Source: 54-19 sp038210655 (lineage in GTDB: Bacteria; Chloroflexota; Chloroflexia; Chloroheliales; Chloroheliaceae). From it: a DNA stretch of 64,000 nucleotides. How positions within the stretch are numbered: position 1 is the first letter of the stretch; each line of letters begins with the position of its first letter. Both the position numbers and the translations under genes were made by a program. The stretch is from NCBI GenBank assembly GCA_038210655.1, contig JBBQWM010000025.1, positions 1-64,000 of the forward strand, given 5' to 3'. The notes below the pieces were generated by a model. That model did no database searches. It worked only from the letters and a program-made list of their open reading frames with translations, and was not told the origin of the DNA. This document shows positions 51,329 to 59,037 of the stretch, piece by piece.

Positions 51329-51798
51329 AGTTATCAGCCTTAAAATGGCAAAAGAGTTTGGATTTTTGCGCTTTTCCAGTTAAAAGCGGTTCTAAGCATA
51401 GCACAACTTAGCCTATCTTTTCAAGATAGCCGCGACCTGCTCAGGGCTTATGCGTTTAAGTCAAAATCAAAAGTCTTTTGATAGACTTTTTAGCCTCACT
51501 CCTAAATTATTAGGCTCAAAGCAAGATTGAGGTAAACGCATAAGCCCTGCGACCTGCTTTAGGGCTGTTGCAAGAATTGTCATTCTGAGCGTAGCGAAGA
51601 ATCTCCGAGATTCTTCGCTACGCTCAGAATGACACAGGTAGAGGCGTTCTTGCAACAGCCCTACGACCTGCTTGCCAAATGCAAGATTAGTATTTTTCTT
51701 TGTCATCCAAACCGATGTTTAACAGATAATTAACATTGACATGTTATACTCTTCTTCATAATGAGTGAAGCTAGAAAGCCTTTGAGGAAGTAAAAGAA
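51329..51798. other. 470-base intergenic region with tandem elements
   Basis: No gene. It holds the promoter region of the ABC operon, two MITE-like elements at 51432-51672 and the leader of the decayed TIGR04255-type unit. Confidence 0.7.
51432..51672. mobile_element. two adjacent MITE-like elements sharing one target duplication
   Basis: CGACCTGCT occurs three times (51433-51441, 51550-51558, 51664-51672) around two elements. Element 1, 51443-51548 (106 bp, ends AGGGCTTATGCGTTTA/TAAACGCATAAGCCCT), is the reverse-oriented sister of 16418-16523. Element 2, about 51561-51662, has ends AGGGCTGTTGCAAGAA/TTCTTGCAACAGCCCT and an inner perfect palindrome (arms GTCATTCTGAGCGTAGCGAA). Same architecture as at 16.2-16.5 kb but with a different target word. 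Confidence 0.88.
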
Positions 51799-51939
51799 TT
51801 GAAACAAGCAGACCAATTACAATATTCTCGGTCTCCTTTAACCGAGGCTGTGTTAGAAATAAAAACCAAACACTCAAAACCAACATTAGAAGACTCGTTT
51901 TATTGGACATATAGAACCTCTACCTTACCCAATCGATGA
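51799..51939 (+). pseudogene. truncated TIGR04255-family gene
   Basis: TTG start at 51799 with GAGGAAG about 9 bases upstream opens 46 codons: LKQADQLQYSRSPLTEAVLE, then IKTKHSKP... and a stop at 51937. 'SPLTEAVLEI' is the N-terminal signature of TIGR04255 proteins (normally ~250 residues, sporadic in bacteria and often next to a small partner gene). Only the first fifth remains; the following gene starts 15 bases later. AT-rich like its partner. Confidence 0.55.
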
Positions 51940-51954
51940 GGATGAATAGCCACT

Positions 51955-52480
51955 GTGTCAACGCCGGAGTCTTTTTGGGTCGAAGTAAATGATGAGTCTC
52001 TTATGCAGGGAGATTATTTGCCGGAATGTAAAGTGCCTATAATCCCGGCAGATTTTGGTTTCCAAGAAGAGGAGATAATCGAAATTGGTTTGCTTGATTT
52101 AATCATAATGACCCAAAGTTGTGATCTGGAAAATGGCAAAGTAAAGATGGTTACACTTGTTCCTATCTTTAAAATAGCTGTATTTGAAACATACAATCCT
52201 GCTTTTGCCAAAAAGGGGTAGGTGGAATGAGGTTCGGGCCAAAAAGCACGAAGGTCTTCATCTACTCTCATCTCCAGTCAACCCGGAAGATGGTAGGAGT
52301 GCTCTAGTCGTCGATTTCAGAGAAACTTACAACTTACCGTATGCCTATGTTAAAAAATATGCTGATACCTTAAAACCAAGATGGCGGCTCAAATCCCCTT
52401 ATTTAGAAGAATATTCTCATAGGTTTGGTAACTTTTATTCACGAGTTGCTACCCCTACGCGCGTACCGGATATACCATAA
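51955..52480 (+). pseudogene. frameshifted hypothetical gene downstream of the TIGR04255 fragment
   Basis: GTG 51955 opens MSTPESFWVEVNDESLMQGD ... LLDLIIMTQSCDLENGKVKM ... NPAFAKKG with a stop at 52219-52221; the next frame continues GRWNEVRAKKHEGLHLLSSP ... RFGNFYSRVATP to a stop at 52478-52480. Removing one G from the GGGG run in AAAAAGGGG near 52216 joins them into one 174-residue protein. 'IIMTQSCDLEN' is a motif of a small uncharacterised family. The break is real decay, a homopolymer sequencing error, or a frameshift site. Confidence 0.65.
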
Positions 52481-52581
52481 TGTTCTATACTTCTCTTTAC
52501 CCAACTTTTTCCAAGCCAAAACCGTCCCCTTTAGCTCAGGCAAAATAATTGTTATATTATGTTATTAGAATGGGCCTTCAG

Positions 52582-53322
52582 CTATTTTACCGTCCCATAT
52601 TTTACGGCAATAATCTCCGCCATGATGCTGATAGCGATCTCGGCGGGTTCGCGTGCGCCGATCTGAAACCCAATCGGCCCGTGTATGCGGGCGATTTGTT
52701 CCTCCGAGTAACCTTCACTGCGGAGCCGTTCGTTACGGTTGGCAGTCGTCGTTTTGCTACCAATCGCCCCGATGTAGCGGGCCAGACTGGGCAGGCTGAC
52801 TTCTAGGGCCGGGCCATCAAATTTCTCATCGTGGGTCAAAATCACAATATAGGTATTGCCGTCGATCTTGACATTATGTTCAACAATCTCGTCCGGCCAG
52901 GCTTCGATCAGTTCGTCCGCCTCCGGGAAGCGTTCTTTGGTCAGGAATTTTTGCCGACCATCGATCACTCGCGTCCGAAACCCGGCCTCTTTCGCCATCT
53001 TGACCAACGGGATCGCAATATGCACCGCCCCAAAGACCATCAAAGTCGGCGGCGGTGGAAAGACATCCACAAAGACTTCGTAAGCCCCGGCACTGGTCTC
53101 GACCGGGAAAGTCTTAGACCCCGTGCGCTCCATCAGGCCGACCGCCTGGGTTATCGCCCCCTGATCGAGGTCAGCCGCGCCCAGTGTCCCCTCGCTGCGC
53201 CCATCCGGGTAGACCAACATCTCCGCCCCGATCTCGACCCCTTCCGGCGCATGCACCACGATAACCCGCGCCAGCATCTCTTCGCGTTCAATATTCTCTT
53301 TTATTTTTTGGTAATTTGACAT
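52582..53322 (-). CDS. XdhC/CoxI family protein, Rossmann half
   Basis: 246 residues. The XdhC C-terminal Rossmann domain is clear: PTLMVFGAVHIAIPLVKMAKEAGFRTRVIDGR, VKIDGNTYIVILTHDEKFD, and RYIGAIGSKTTTANRNERL with the HGPIGFQIGAREPAEIAISIMAEIIAVK tail. The first ~95 residues are an extra segment that may continue the partner domain. XdhC proteins bind molybdenum cofactor, protect it and pass it in sulfurated form to xanthine dehydrogenase or CO-dehydrogenase type enzymes. The N-terminal CoxI half is the separate gene upstream (53395). Confidence 0.88.
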   Translation of the reverse strand: MSNYQKIKENIEREEMLARVIVVHAPEGVEIGAEMLVYPDGRSEGTLGAADLDQGAITQAVGLMERTGSKTFPVETSAGAYEVFVDVFPPPPTLMVFGAVHIAIPLVKMAKEAGFRTRVIDGRQKFLTKERFPEADELIEAWPDEIVEHNVKIDGNTYIVILTHDEKFDGPALEVSLPSLARYIGAIGSKTTTANRNERLRSEGYSEEQIARIHGPIGFQIGAREPAEIAISIMAEIIAVKYGTVK

Positions 53323-53360
53323 AAGATACCCCGTTCGGGATTGCTAATTTTTTGTTATTA

Positions 53361-53380
53361 TCCATTGGCAGAGCAATGTC
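53361..53380 (+). repeat. TCCATTGGC 20-bp repeat
   Basis: TCCATTGGCAGAGCAATGTC between the two XdhC genes; one base different from the copy at 1581. Confidence 0.8.
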
Positions 53381-53394
53381 CCACAAAGTGAAAA

Positions 53395-53706
53395 TCATTC
53401 TAAGGTTTGAATGTAGACCTCAATCCCGCCGCCACAGGCCAGACCGATGTCCCAGGCGGTCGCTTTGCTGATGCCATACTTAACCAGCCGAGGCTTGCCA
53501 GTACGCAGCACTTTTTGGGCTTCCTCGAAGACGGCCCCTTCCACACAACCGCCACTGACCGAGCCAACCAGCTTGCCACTTTTGGTTACAGCCATTTTCG
53601 CACCCTCAAAACGGGGGGCCGGGCCGGTCGTCTTTACAACCGTCGCCAGGGCAATCTCCTCGCCGTTGGCTCGCCATTCTTCAATTGTCGGTAGTACATC
53701 TTGCAT
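53395..53706 (-). CDS. XdhC/CoxI family protein, N-terminal half
   Basis: 103 residues matching the XdhC_CoxI domain alone: ALATVVKTTGPAPRFEGAKMAVTKSGKLVGSVSGGCVEGAVFEEAQ and the C-terminal DIGLACGGGIEVYIQ, with the conserved cofactor-binding Cys-containing GSVSGGCVE and LACGG motifs. Together with the 52582 gene it makes up a full XdhC-type protein as two chains. It lies 97 bases downstream of the CoxE-like gene. Confidence 0.9.
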   Translation of the reverse strand: MQDVLPTIEEWRANGEEIALATVVKTTGPAPRFEGAKMAVTKSGKLVGSVSGGCVEGAVFEEAQKVLRTGKPRLVKYGISKATAWDIGLACGGGIEVYIQTLE

Positions 53707-53802
53707 AATAGTTCACCTCATTAATAGTTCTAAATTAGACCCGCCTTACGGATTTGTAAGAACGATTTGTAGTTCTCCTCTAGCTCTTGAAGAGAATAAA
53801 GA

Positions 53803-55125
53803 TCAACCATGCTTGAACAGTTGTTGTTTGCGTTCGGCCCGGTTGGTATCGTTGATATTCGCCAGCAACTCGCCTAGCTGTTCGAGACTGCGAAAGTTGT
53901 GCGCCGGTAAAAAATCGTCAACATAGTCGAGGGCCGCCTGGATACCGATGGTTAGAGGCTGATAATCGGGCAAACCCAAAAGTGGGTTCAACCAAATTAG
54001 CCGGAACGACAGCCGTTGCAGTCGGGCCATCTCTCGCCGCAAGGTATCGACACTTCCTCTATCCCAGCCGTCGCTAATGATTATCACGACCGCCCCGTGA
54101 CCCATCACCCGCCGCGCCCATTTCAAGTTGAAAGTTTCGAGTGACTCGCCGATCTTGGTTCCGCCCGACCAGTCTTTAACGATCTTCGAGACGTGCAGTA
54201 GGGCTTCATCTACATTACGGTTTTTCAATTCGTGCGTGATACGGGTCAGCCGTGTGCCGAATACAAAGGTCTCGACATAGCGCAGGCCATTCTCCATGGA
54301 GTGCATAAATTGAAGCAGCAACCGCGAGTACAAGTCCATCGAGCCAGAAATATCGCAGATCAGCACCAGCGGACGCGGCTTCATCTTGCGTTTACGCCAG
54401 GATAACTCGATAGGTACACCGCCGTACTTGAGGCTCTTCCGCACCACCCGCCGCGCATCCAACCGCCGTCCGTGCCGGGATGGTTGCAACCGACGACTCT
54501 TGTGATAGGGTAGCGACCAGCGCAATTCCGACATCAGCCGTTTGGCTTCATCAAGCTCATCAGTCGTAAAATCCTGAAAATCTTTGCTTCGGAAGACTTC
54601 CGACGCGCTATAGGTTTGCTGCTTATCGGCCTCGCTATCGTCACCCTCGCTATCCTCGTCGCCATCCCCCTCGGCCAGCTTTTTGCTCAGGTCGGTTTCC
54701 GGCTCCATCGCCTGGTCAGGCTGTTTGGCATCCTGGTCATGATCGATAGGTGGGGGAGGCTTGGCGGACGGCTGATCCGGCTTTTTACCGCTCCAGTTTT
54801 CGGGTGGCAAATCGCCCAGCGGTTTATTCAGGTCGCGATCTTCCGGGGTAGGCCAGCGTCGCCAGAACATCTGAAAGACATATTCAAAGATCGGGTCTTC
54901 CTCGTTCCGCCGCAACATAATCGCCTTTGCCGCATCGTGAAAATCTTCCTTGCGGTTCAGCCCGATAAATTCCAGGCTACGCAACAAATCAATCGTGCGA
55001 GTCGGGTTAGCATCCAGCCCCATCTCGCGCAAGATACGGCTGAACAACATCAAATTATGAAAAAGATGACCGTGTCCCCGGTTCTCATAGCGGGAACGTA
55101 ACTCCCGCACTTCATTATTTAGCAT
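53803..55125 (-). CDS. coxE-like: VWA-domain protein, CoxE-like
   Basis: 440 residues. N-terminal helical half with FHDAAKAIMLRRNEEDPIFEYVFQMFWRRW, an acidic central linker (~105-170), and a von Willebrand A domain at ~245-420 with the metal site DISGSMDLYSR and IIISDGWDRG. CoxE works with a MoxR ATPase (CoxD) to mature the active site of CO dehydrogenase. Linked here to two XdhC/CoxI genes, as in cox clusters, but CoxD and the CoxSLM enzyme are missing, so the client may be another molybdenum hydroxylase elsewhere. Confidence 0.87.
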   Translation of the reverse strand: MLNNEVRELRSRYENRGHGHLFHNLMLFSRILREMGLDANPTRTIDLLRSLEFIGLNRKEDFHDAAKAIMLRRNEEDPIFEYVFQMFWRRWPTPEDRDLNKPLGDLPPENWSGKKPDQPSAKPPPPIDHDQDAKQPDQAMEPETDLSKKLAEGDGDEDSEGDDSEADKQQTYSASEVFRSKDFQDFTTDELDEAKRLMSELRWSLPYHKSRRLQPSRHGRRLDARRVVRKSLKYGGVPIELSWRKRKMKPRPLVLICDISGSMDLYSRLLLQFMHSMENGLRYVETFVFGTRLTRITHELKNRNVDEALLHVSKIVKDWSGGTKIGESLETFNLKWARRVMGHGAVVIIISDGWDRGSVDTLRREMARLQRLSFRLIWLNPLLGLPDYQPLTIGIQAALDYVDDFLPAHNFRSLEQLGELLANINDTNRAERKQQLFKHG

Positions 55126-55273
55126 TTATCGTCCTATCTAGGTTGTGACGGCGGTTGTAGGATTCAACTTTAGGATTATAGGTAGATTCGGGGATCACAT
55201 CCCCATCTTCTTTGGCAGTATTCAGCCACAGCTTTTTAGCTACCAGTTCTTCGTGTACTGTCTCTTCTATCAC
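55115..55273 (-). CDS. small ORF overlapping the CoxE-like start
   Basis: From GTG 55273 it reads 52 residues: VIEETVHEELVAKKLWLNTA, then KEDGDVIPESTYNPKVESYN and RRHNLDRTINAK. The composition looks coding and the stop (55115-55117) lies 11 bases inside the start of the VWA gene, which would couple translation. No ribosome binding site is visible and no family is recognised. Confidence 0.35.
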   Translation of the reverse strand: MIEETVHEELVAKKLWLNTAKEDGDVIPESTYNPKVESYNRRHNLDRTINAK

Positions 55274-55335
55274 AGAATATAATATAGCATTATTTACGCA
55301 CCTTGTCAGTAACCTGATAACTGGTATAGGCCGGG

Positions 55336-55968
55336 TTAAAAAGCATCGAGAGCTTCGATTTCGGCCTGAAGATTGCGACGGGCTTGCGGCTCGGCCTTCT
55401 CAAACATTGCAGGAGTAAAGAAAAGGCGGGCGCGTTGCAAGAATTTTTGCAAAACTTGTTTGCGGCCTGCCCGATATTCGAGATCGGGAACCCAGCCGTA
55501 TTCTTGCCGGATCGCCTGAGCATACTGCTGGTAGCGATTTGGTTCGGTTCCCAAAATCGAAAGGTCGGCATCCAGCAAAATTTGCGCGTCAGAGTCGCCC
55601 CGCTCGGCCTGATGACTTTTGGTGCAGAGAATCAGGCGGCAAGTAGCTTCGATAATATCGGCGGGGATTGCCAAAGAGCGCAAAACGTCCTCAGCATATT
55701 GGGCGCTACGTTCTTCGTTATCTTTGGCCCGGCTATCATAAATTACATCATGAAACCAGGCCGCAAATTTTACCGCCGCCGGGTTTTGCAGTGGCCCCGG
55801 CATGTTGTCAATAGTGGTCAACACCTGCCCAATATGTTCGAGCGTGTGATAATAGCGGCCCGGTTCACAATAGGCGGCGGCGATCCCAGTAAAAGTAGCC
55901 TCGGCCTGCCCTTCTTTTACCCCGAAGCTAGACAGCAGAACCTGCCATTCTAAATTCAATTCTTGCAT
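55336..55968 (-). CDS. predicted metal-dependent HD-superfamily hydrolase
   Basis: 210 residues of the COG4339-type HD family: YYHTLEHIGQVL (first His), FAAWFHDVIYDS (the HD pair near residues 70-75), NEERSAQYAEDVL and ILLDADLSILG (last Asp). It should hydrolyse a phosphate ester, perhaps a nucleotide, with bound metal; the substrate is unknown. Divergent from the T-box/serS unit. Confidence 0.88.
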   Translation of the reverse strand: MQELNLEWQVLLSSFGVKEGQAEATFTGIAAAYCEPGRYYHTLEHIGQVLTTIDNMPGPLQNPAAVKFAAWFHDVIYDSRAKDNEERSAQYAEDVLRSLAIPADIIEATCRLILCTKSHQAERGDSDAQILLDADLSILGTEPNRYQQYAQAIRQEYGWVPDLEYRAGRKQVLQKFLQRARLFFTPAMFEKAEPQARRNLQAEIEALDAF

Positions 55969-56002
55969 AATTTCCCTCCCAGCCTATCATACCATTTGGT
56001 AT

Positions 56003-56216
56003 CTGATGAGGGATGAGGGATGAAGGATGAGGAATGAAAGGGGACTAAGGACTGAGTAGTCCAATTGTATGACATGGCTCTGCCAATGGACGACCCCCTT
56101 CATCCCTTATCCTACAATCCATCGCGGGCAGAAGCCCGCTCCTACAATTTAGCCTTCATCCCTCTTTATTCTGCATTCTGCATTCTGACTTCTGCATTTC
56201 TTCATCCCTTGTTTGT
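56003..56216. repeat. block of mixed repeats upstream of serS
   Basis: Contains GGGATGA heptamers (56008-56036), the minus-strand 20-bp TCCATTGGC copy (56071-56090), half a TAGGAGCG hairpin repeat (56121-56146) and ATTCTGC heptamers (56168-56200). Four repeat families lie within 210 bases. Confidence 0.75.
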
Positions 56217-56239
56217 CCCTTGACCCGGCGGCGGGTTTG

Positions 56240-56560
56240 GTGTATCCTTTGGCTGAAAAGAAAAGATAAAGCGTAAGGCGAGATTTGCAGTCTGGGCCAG
56301 AAGTTTTCAGAGAGTTGTCGGCAGGTGTGAGACAACCTTCCCCCAAACTGTTCCACTCGTTTGCTGCCCCGACTAAACGGTCTAAGCCGGAGTAACTGTG
56401 GGCCGGGTCTTCCCGTTAGCGAAGGCGAGTAGAGGTTATTATAAAAAAGCCTTCTACCGCAAGAGGTTGCGCAGGTGAGTGCGTAGCGAACAAAGGTGGC
56501 AACACGAGGTCGGCTGTCGGGCCGCTCGTCCTTTGAAAAGTTCAAAGGCGGGCGGCTTTT
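56240..56560 (+). promoter_or_regulatory. T-box leader (serine) with terminator
   Basis: A structured leader ending 50 bases before serS. It has the stem I distal-loop word AGAGAGTTGTCGG...GAGACAAC (56310-56335), CCCGTTAGCGAAGG (stem III region, ~56412), the T-box bulge AAAGGTGGCAACACGAG (56492-56508), and a GC-rich terminator hairpin at 56521-56560 followed by TTTT. The UGGC in the bulge can pair with GCCA, the acceptor end of a tRNA with discriminator G, as in tRNA-Ser. Uncharged tRNA-Ser would stabilise the antiterminator and switch serS on. I did not fix the specifier codon. Confidence 0.85.
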
Positions 56561-56610
56561 GGTTTTTATAGGTGTCAGGTTTTGGCTGATACCTGATTAA
56601 AGGAGCGATT

Positions 56611-57876
56611 ATGTTAGACCTGCGGTTTATCCGGGAGAACCCGGACAAGGTACGCTGGGCGATCCAGGTAAAGCGGATCAATCTCGATCTGGATACATTG
56701 CTGGCTGCCGATCAAAATGTGGTCAAGCTCAAACGTGAGATACAGGTGTTGAACGAAGAGAAAAACGCTAACTCGAAGCGGATGGGCAAGGCTACCCCCG
56801 AAGAACGGCCCCAGATTATCGAGCGGGGTAGACAGATCGGCGACGAACTCAAATTTTTGGAACCGACTTTGCGCGAGGCCGAGGACAGTTTGCGCTTGCT
56901 GCTCTTGGAAGTGCCAAATATCCCGGACGACGATGTGCCAATCGGGGACGACGAGAGTGGTAATGTCGAGGTGGAACGCTGGGGCGAGTTGCCGCAATTC
57001 GATTTTACGCCACTCGATCACGTTCAAATTTTGGAAAATCATAATTGGGCCGAATTCGAGCGAGCCTCCAAAGTGTCGGGCAGCCGCAGCTACATTCTCA
57101 AAAATGAGATGGCGATTTTAGAATACGCCCTGCATCGTTTCGCAATGGATCGGCTGATCGAGAAGGGCTTTACGGTGATGAGCGTGCCATCGGTGGCGCG
57201 GGAATTTGCTTTCGAGGGGACGGGGCACTTTCCTGCCGGGCGCGATCAGGTTTATTACCTGCCTGCCGACGACTTATATTTGTCAGGGACGGCGGAAGTG
57301 CCGCTCAATGCGCTACATAGCGGAGAAATTTTGAACGAAAGCGATTTGCCGTTTACCTATGCGGCCCTTTCGCCCTGTTTCCGGCGTGAGGCGGGAAGTG
57401 GTGGTCGGGATGTGCGCGGTCTGATCCGGGTACACCAGTTTACCAAAGTTGAGCAGTATATTTTGTGTCGCAACGACCGGGCGGAAGCGGCAATCTGGCA
57501 TACCACTATTTTGGGCAACGCTAAAGAGCTTTTGCAAGCCCTCGAAATTCCCTATCGAGTAGTGGAGGTCTGCACCGGCGATATGGGGGCAGGCAAGCTC
57601 AAGATGCACGACATTGAAAGCTGGGTTCCAAGCGAACAGAAATACCGCGAGACCCATTCCTGCTCGTCCCTGGGCGATTGGCAGGCCCGACGAGCCAATT
57701 TGCGCTACCGGGATAGCGATGGCAAAGTCCAGTTTTGCTATACGCTCAACAACACGGCTATCGCTACGCCGCGTATTCTGGTTCCCTTTTTGGAAAACCA
57801 TCAACAAGCCGACGGCTCGGTGCGGGTTCCAGTCGCTTTGCAGCCTTATCTTGGAGCTAAAACAAAGTTGGGTTAG
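56611..57876 (+). CDS. serS: seryl-tRNA synthetase
   Basis: 421 residues. Tail-like N-terminal coiled coil (~1-105, MLDLRFIRENPDKVRWAI, then EEKNANSKRMGKA), then class II core: motif 1 around ~165-190 (YALHRFAMDRLIEKGFTVMSVP), YLPADDLYLSGTAEVPLNAL, motif 2 FRREAGSGGRDVRGLIRVHQF, and motif 3 in the LNNTAIATPRILVPFLENHQ region. It charges tRNA-Ser (and tRNA-Sec where present). AAAGGAG precedes ATG 56611. Controlled by the T-box leader. Confidence 0.97.
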   Translation: MLDLRFIRENPDKVRWAIQVKRINLDLDTLLAADQNVVKLKREIQVLNEEKNANSKRMGKATPEERPQIIERGRQIGDELKFLEPTLREAEDSLRLLLLEVPNIPDDDVPIGDDESGNVEVERWGELPQFDFTPLDHVQILENHNWAEFERASKVSGSRSYILKNEMAILEYALHRFAMDRLIEKGFTVMSVPSVAREFAFEGTGHFPAGRDQVYYLPADDLYLSGTAEVPLNALHSGEILNESDLPFTYAALSPCFRREAGSGGRDVRGLIRVHQFTKVEQYILCRNDRAEAAIWHTTILGNAKELLQALEIPYRVVEVCTGDMGAGKLKMHDIESWVPSEQKYRETHSCSSLGDWQARRANLRYRDSDGKVQFCYTLNNTAIATPRILVPFLENHQQADGSVRVPVALQPYLGAKTKLG

Positions 57877-57950
57877 GCATCGCTCAAGAATCGTCCCAAT
57901 TACTCCAAAGATCAGCTAACGTTGGCACGAGTGATGCACTATTAAGAAAG

Positions 57951-57977
57951 CGAGGGCAACCAAATACATTGCCCTCG
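57951..57977 (+). other. hairpin behind serS
   Basis: CGAGGGCAA / TTGCCCTCG perfect stem, 9-base loop, no T-run. Possibly an mRNA end-stabilising hairpin. Confidence 0.5.
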
Positions 57978-58063
57978 TTGAAACCACTTAAAAACCTCTA
58001 AGAAAACCTCTTTAAATGGAGCAAACGTCTAGCGTGTTGCTCTTACACTTCAAGATAGATTAC

Positions 58064-58100
58064 AAGGCTGGGTACTCCGAAAGCTACCCGGCTTTTTTTT
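58064..58100 (+). terminator. intrinsic terminator of serS
   Basis: AAGGCTGGGTA / TACCCGGCTT stem followed by eight T residues on the plus strand. Confidence 0.88.
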
Positions 58101-58114
58101 GCCTGCGATTTGGC

Positions 58115-58570
58115 TTAAGCTTGAATTTGAAGGCGCTGGGCCAGTTGGCTTTCGAGGGCCAGAGCGGTCGGGGTTTCCAGTGGGCGCGGTAAATAAAAGG
58201 CCCGCCAGCCCAAAGCGCGGTTGAGGCGTGGTCGGGTCGAGGCTGGAGCGGGCAGCAACCAGTAACCACCGGCCACCGGCAAATAGGCCCGGAACTCCTG
58301 CCATTCGCGGCGGTCGTTCCAAAAACCGCGCACTACCACCAACCCCTCGTCGGAGACCCGGTATTGTCGGGGTAAAAAGTAGGGCAGCAGGGCCAGCGCC
58401 ACCGGTACACCCAGCACTAGCGCGGTCGCGGTCGGCAGACTGACCAGCAGCACTCCCCCGATTAGCCCCAGCAACAGCACAACCGCGCCTGCCCGTAGCC
58501 AGGCCCGCTGCCCATCCTCCCGCAAGGGCCAGCGTTGCCATTTCAAGATTGCTTTAGCCGGTTCGGTCAT
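58115..58570 (-). CDS. small membrane protein, PH-like domain
   Basis: 151 residues. Two adjacent hydrophobic helices (~27-65), then QYRVSDEGLVVVRGFWNDRREWQEFRAYLP, which looks like the start of a bacterial PH-like beta sheet on the cytoplasmic side. No family is assigned with confidence. The start overlaps the dtd stop by 4 bases, so it is translationally coupled to Dtd. Confidence 0.68.
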   Translation of the reverse strand: MTEPAKAILKWQRWPLREDGQRAWLRAGAVVLLLGLIGGVLLVSLPTATALVLGVPVALALLPYFLPRQYRVSDEGLVVVRGFWNDRREWQEFRAYLPVAGGYWLLPAPASTRPRLNRALGWRAFYLPRPLETPTALALESQLAQRLQIQA

Positions 58571-59022
58571 AGCGTGTCGGCGGTATCCATAATTATTGTG
58601 ACCGGGCCATCGTTGAGGATTTCAACCAGCATCTCGGCCCCAAACCGTCCGGTCTCGACCGACAGCCCACTCTTTCTCAACTGGGCTACAAAATATTCGA
58701 CCAGCGGAGCGGCGATTTCGGGCAGTGCCGCCTGGGTAAAGCCGGGCCGCCGCCCCCGGCGAGTATCGGCATACAGCGTAAATTGCGAGATAACCAGCAG
58801 TTCGGCGCGGGGGTCAAGATCAAGCGCCGACAGATTCATTTTGCCTTCGCCATCCTCGAAGACCCGCAAGTTGGCAATCTTCCCGACCAGATAATCGGCC
58901 TCCTTTTGACCGTCACCCTGCCCGACCCCCAGCAGCACCACAAATCCCGGCCCGCACTGCCCGATAATTTCGCCTGCGACCGTCACGCTTCCGCGCTTGA
59001 CCCGCTGTATCACTGCCCGCAT
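58567..59022 (-). CDS. dtd: D-aminoacyl-tRNA deacylase
   Basis: 151 residues with the two Dtd signatures, SQFTLYADTRRGRRPGFTQAA and NDGPVTIIMDT (Gly-Pro motif), and the N-terminal MRAVIQRVKRGSVTV. It removes D-amino acids and glycine mischarged on tRNA. AGGAGA lies just before ATG 59022, and a TAATCCTGT-type repeat lies 16 bases upstream of the start. Confidence 0.95.
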   Translation of the reverse strand: MRAVIQRVKRGSVTVAGEIIGQCGPGFVVLLGVGQGDGQKEADYLVGKIANLRVFEDGEGKMNLSALDLDPRAELLVISQFTLYADTRRGRRPGFTQAALPEIAAPLVEYFVAQLRKSGLSVETGRFGAEMLVEILNDGPVTIIMDTADTL

Positions 59023-59037
59023 AATTTCTCCTATAAA

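Noticed and set aside
51467..51706. Minus-strand open frame of 79 codons
   Set aside because: It reads through both MITE-like elements (CHSERSEESRRFFATLRMT is the translated inner palindrome), so it is repeat-derived.
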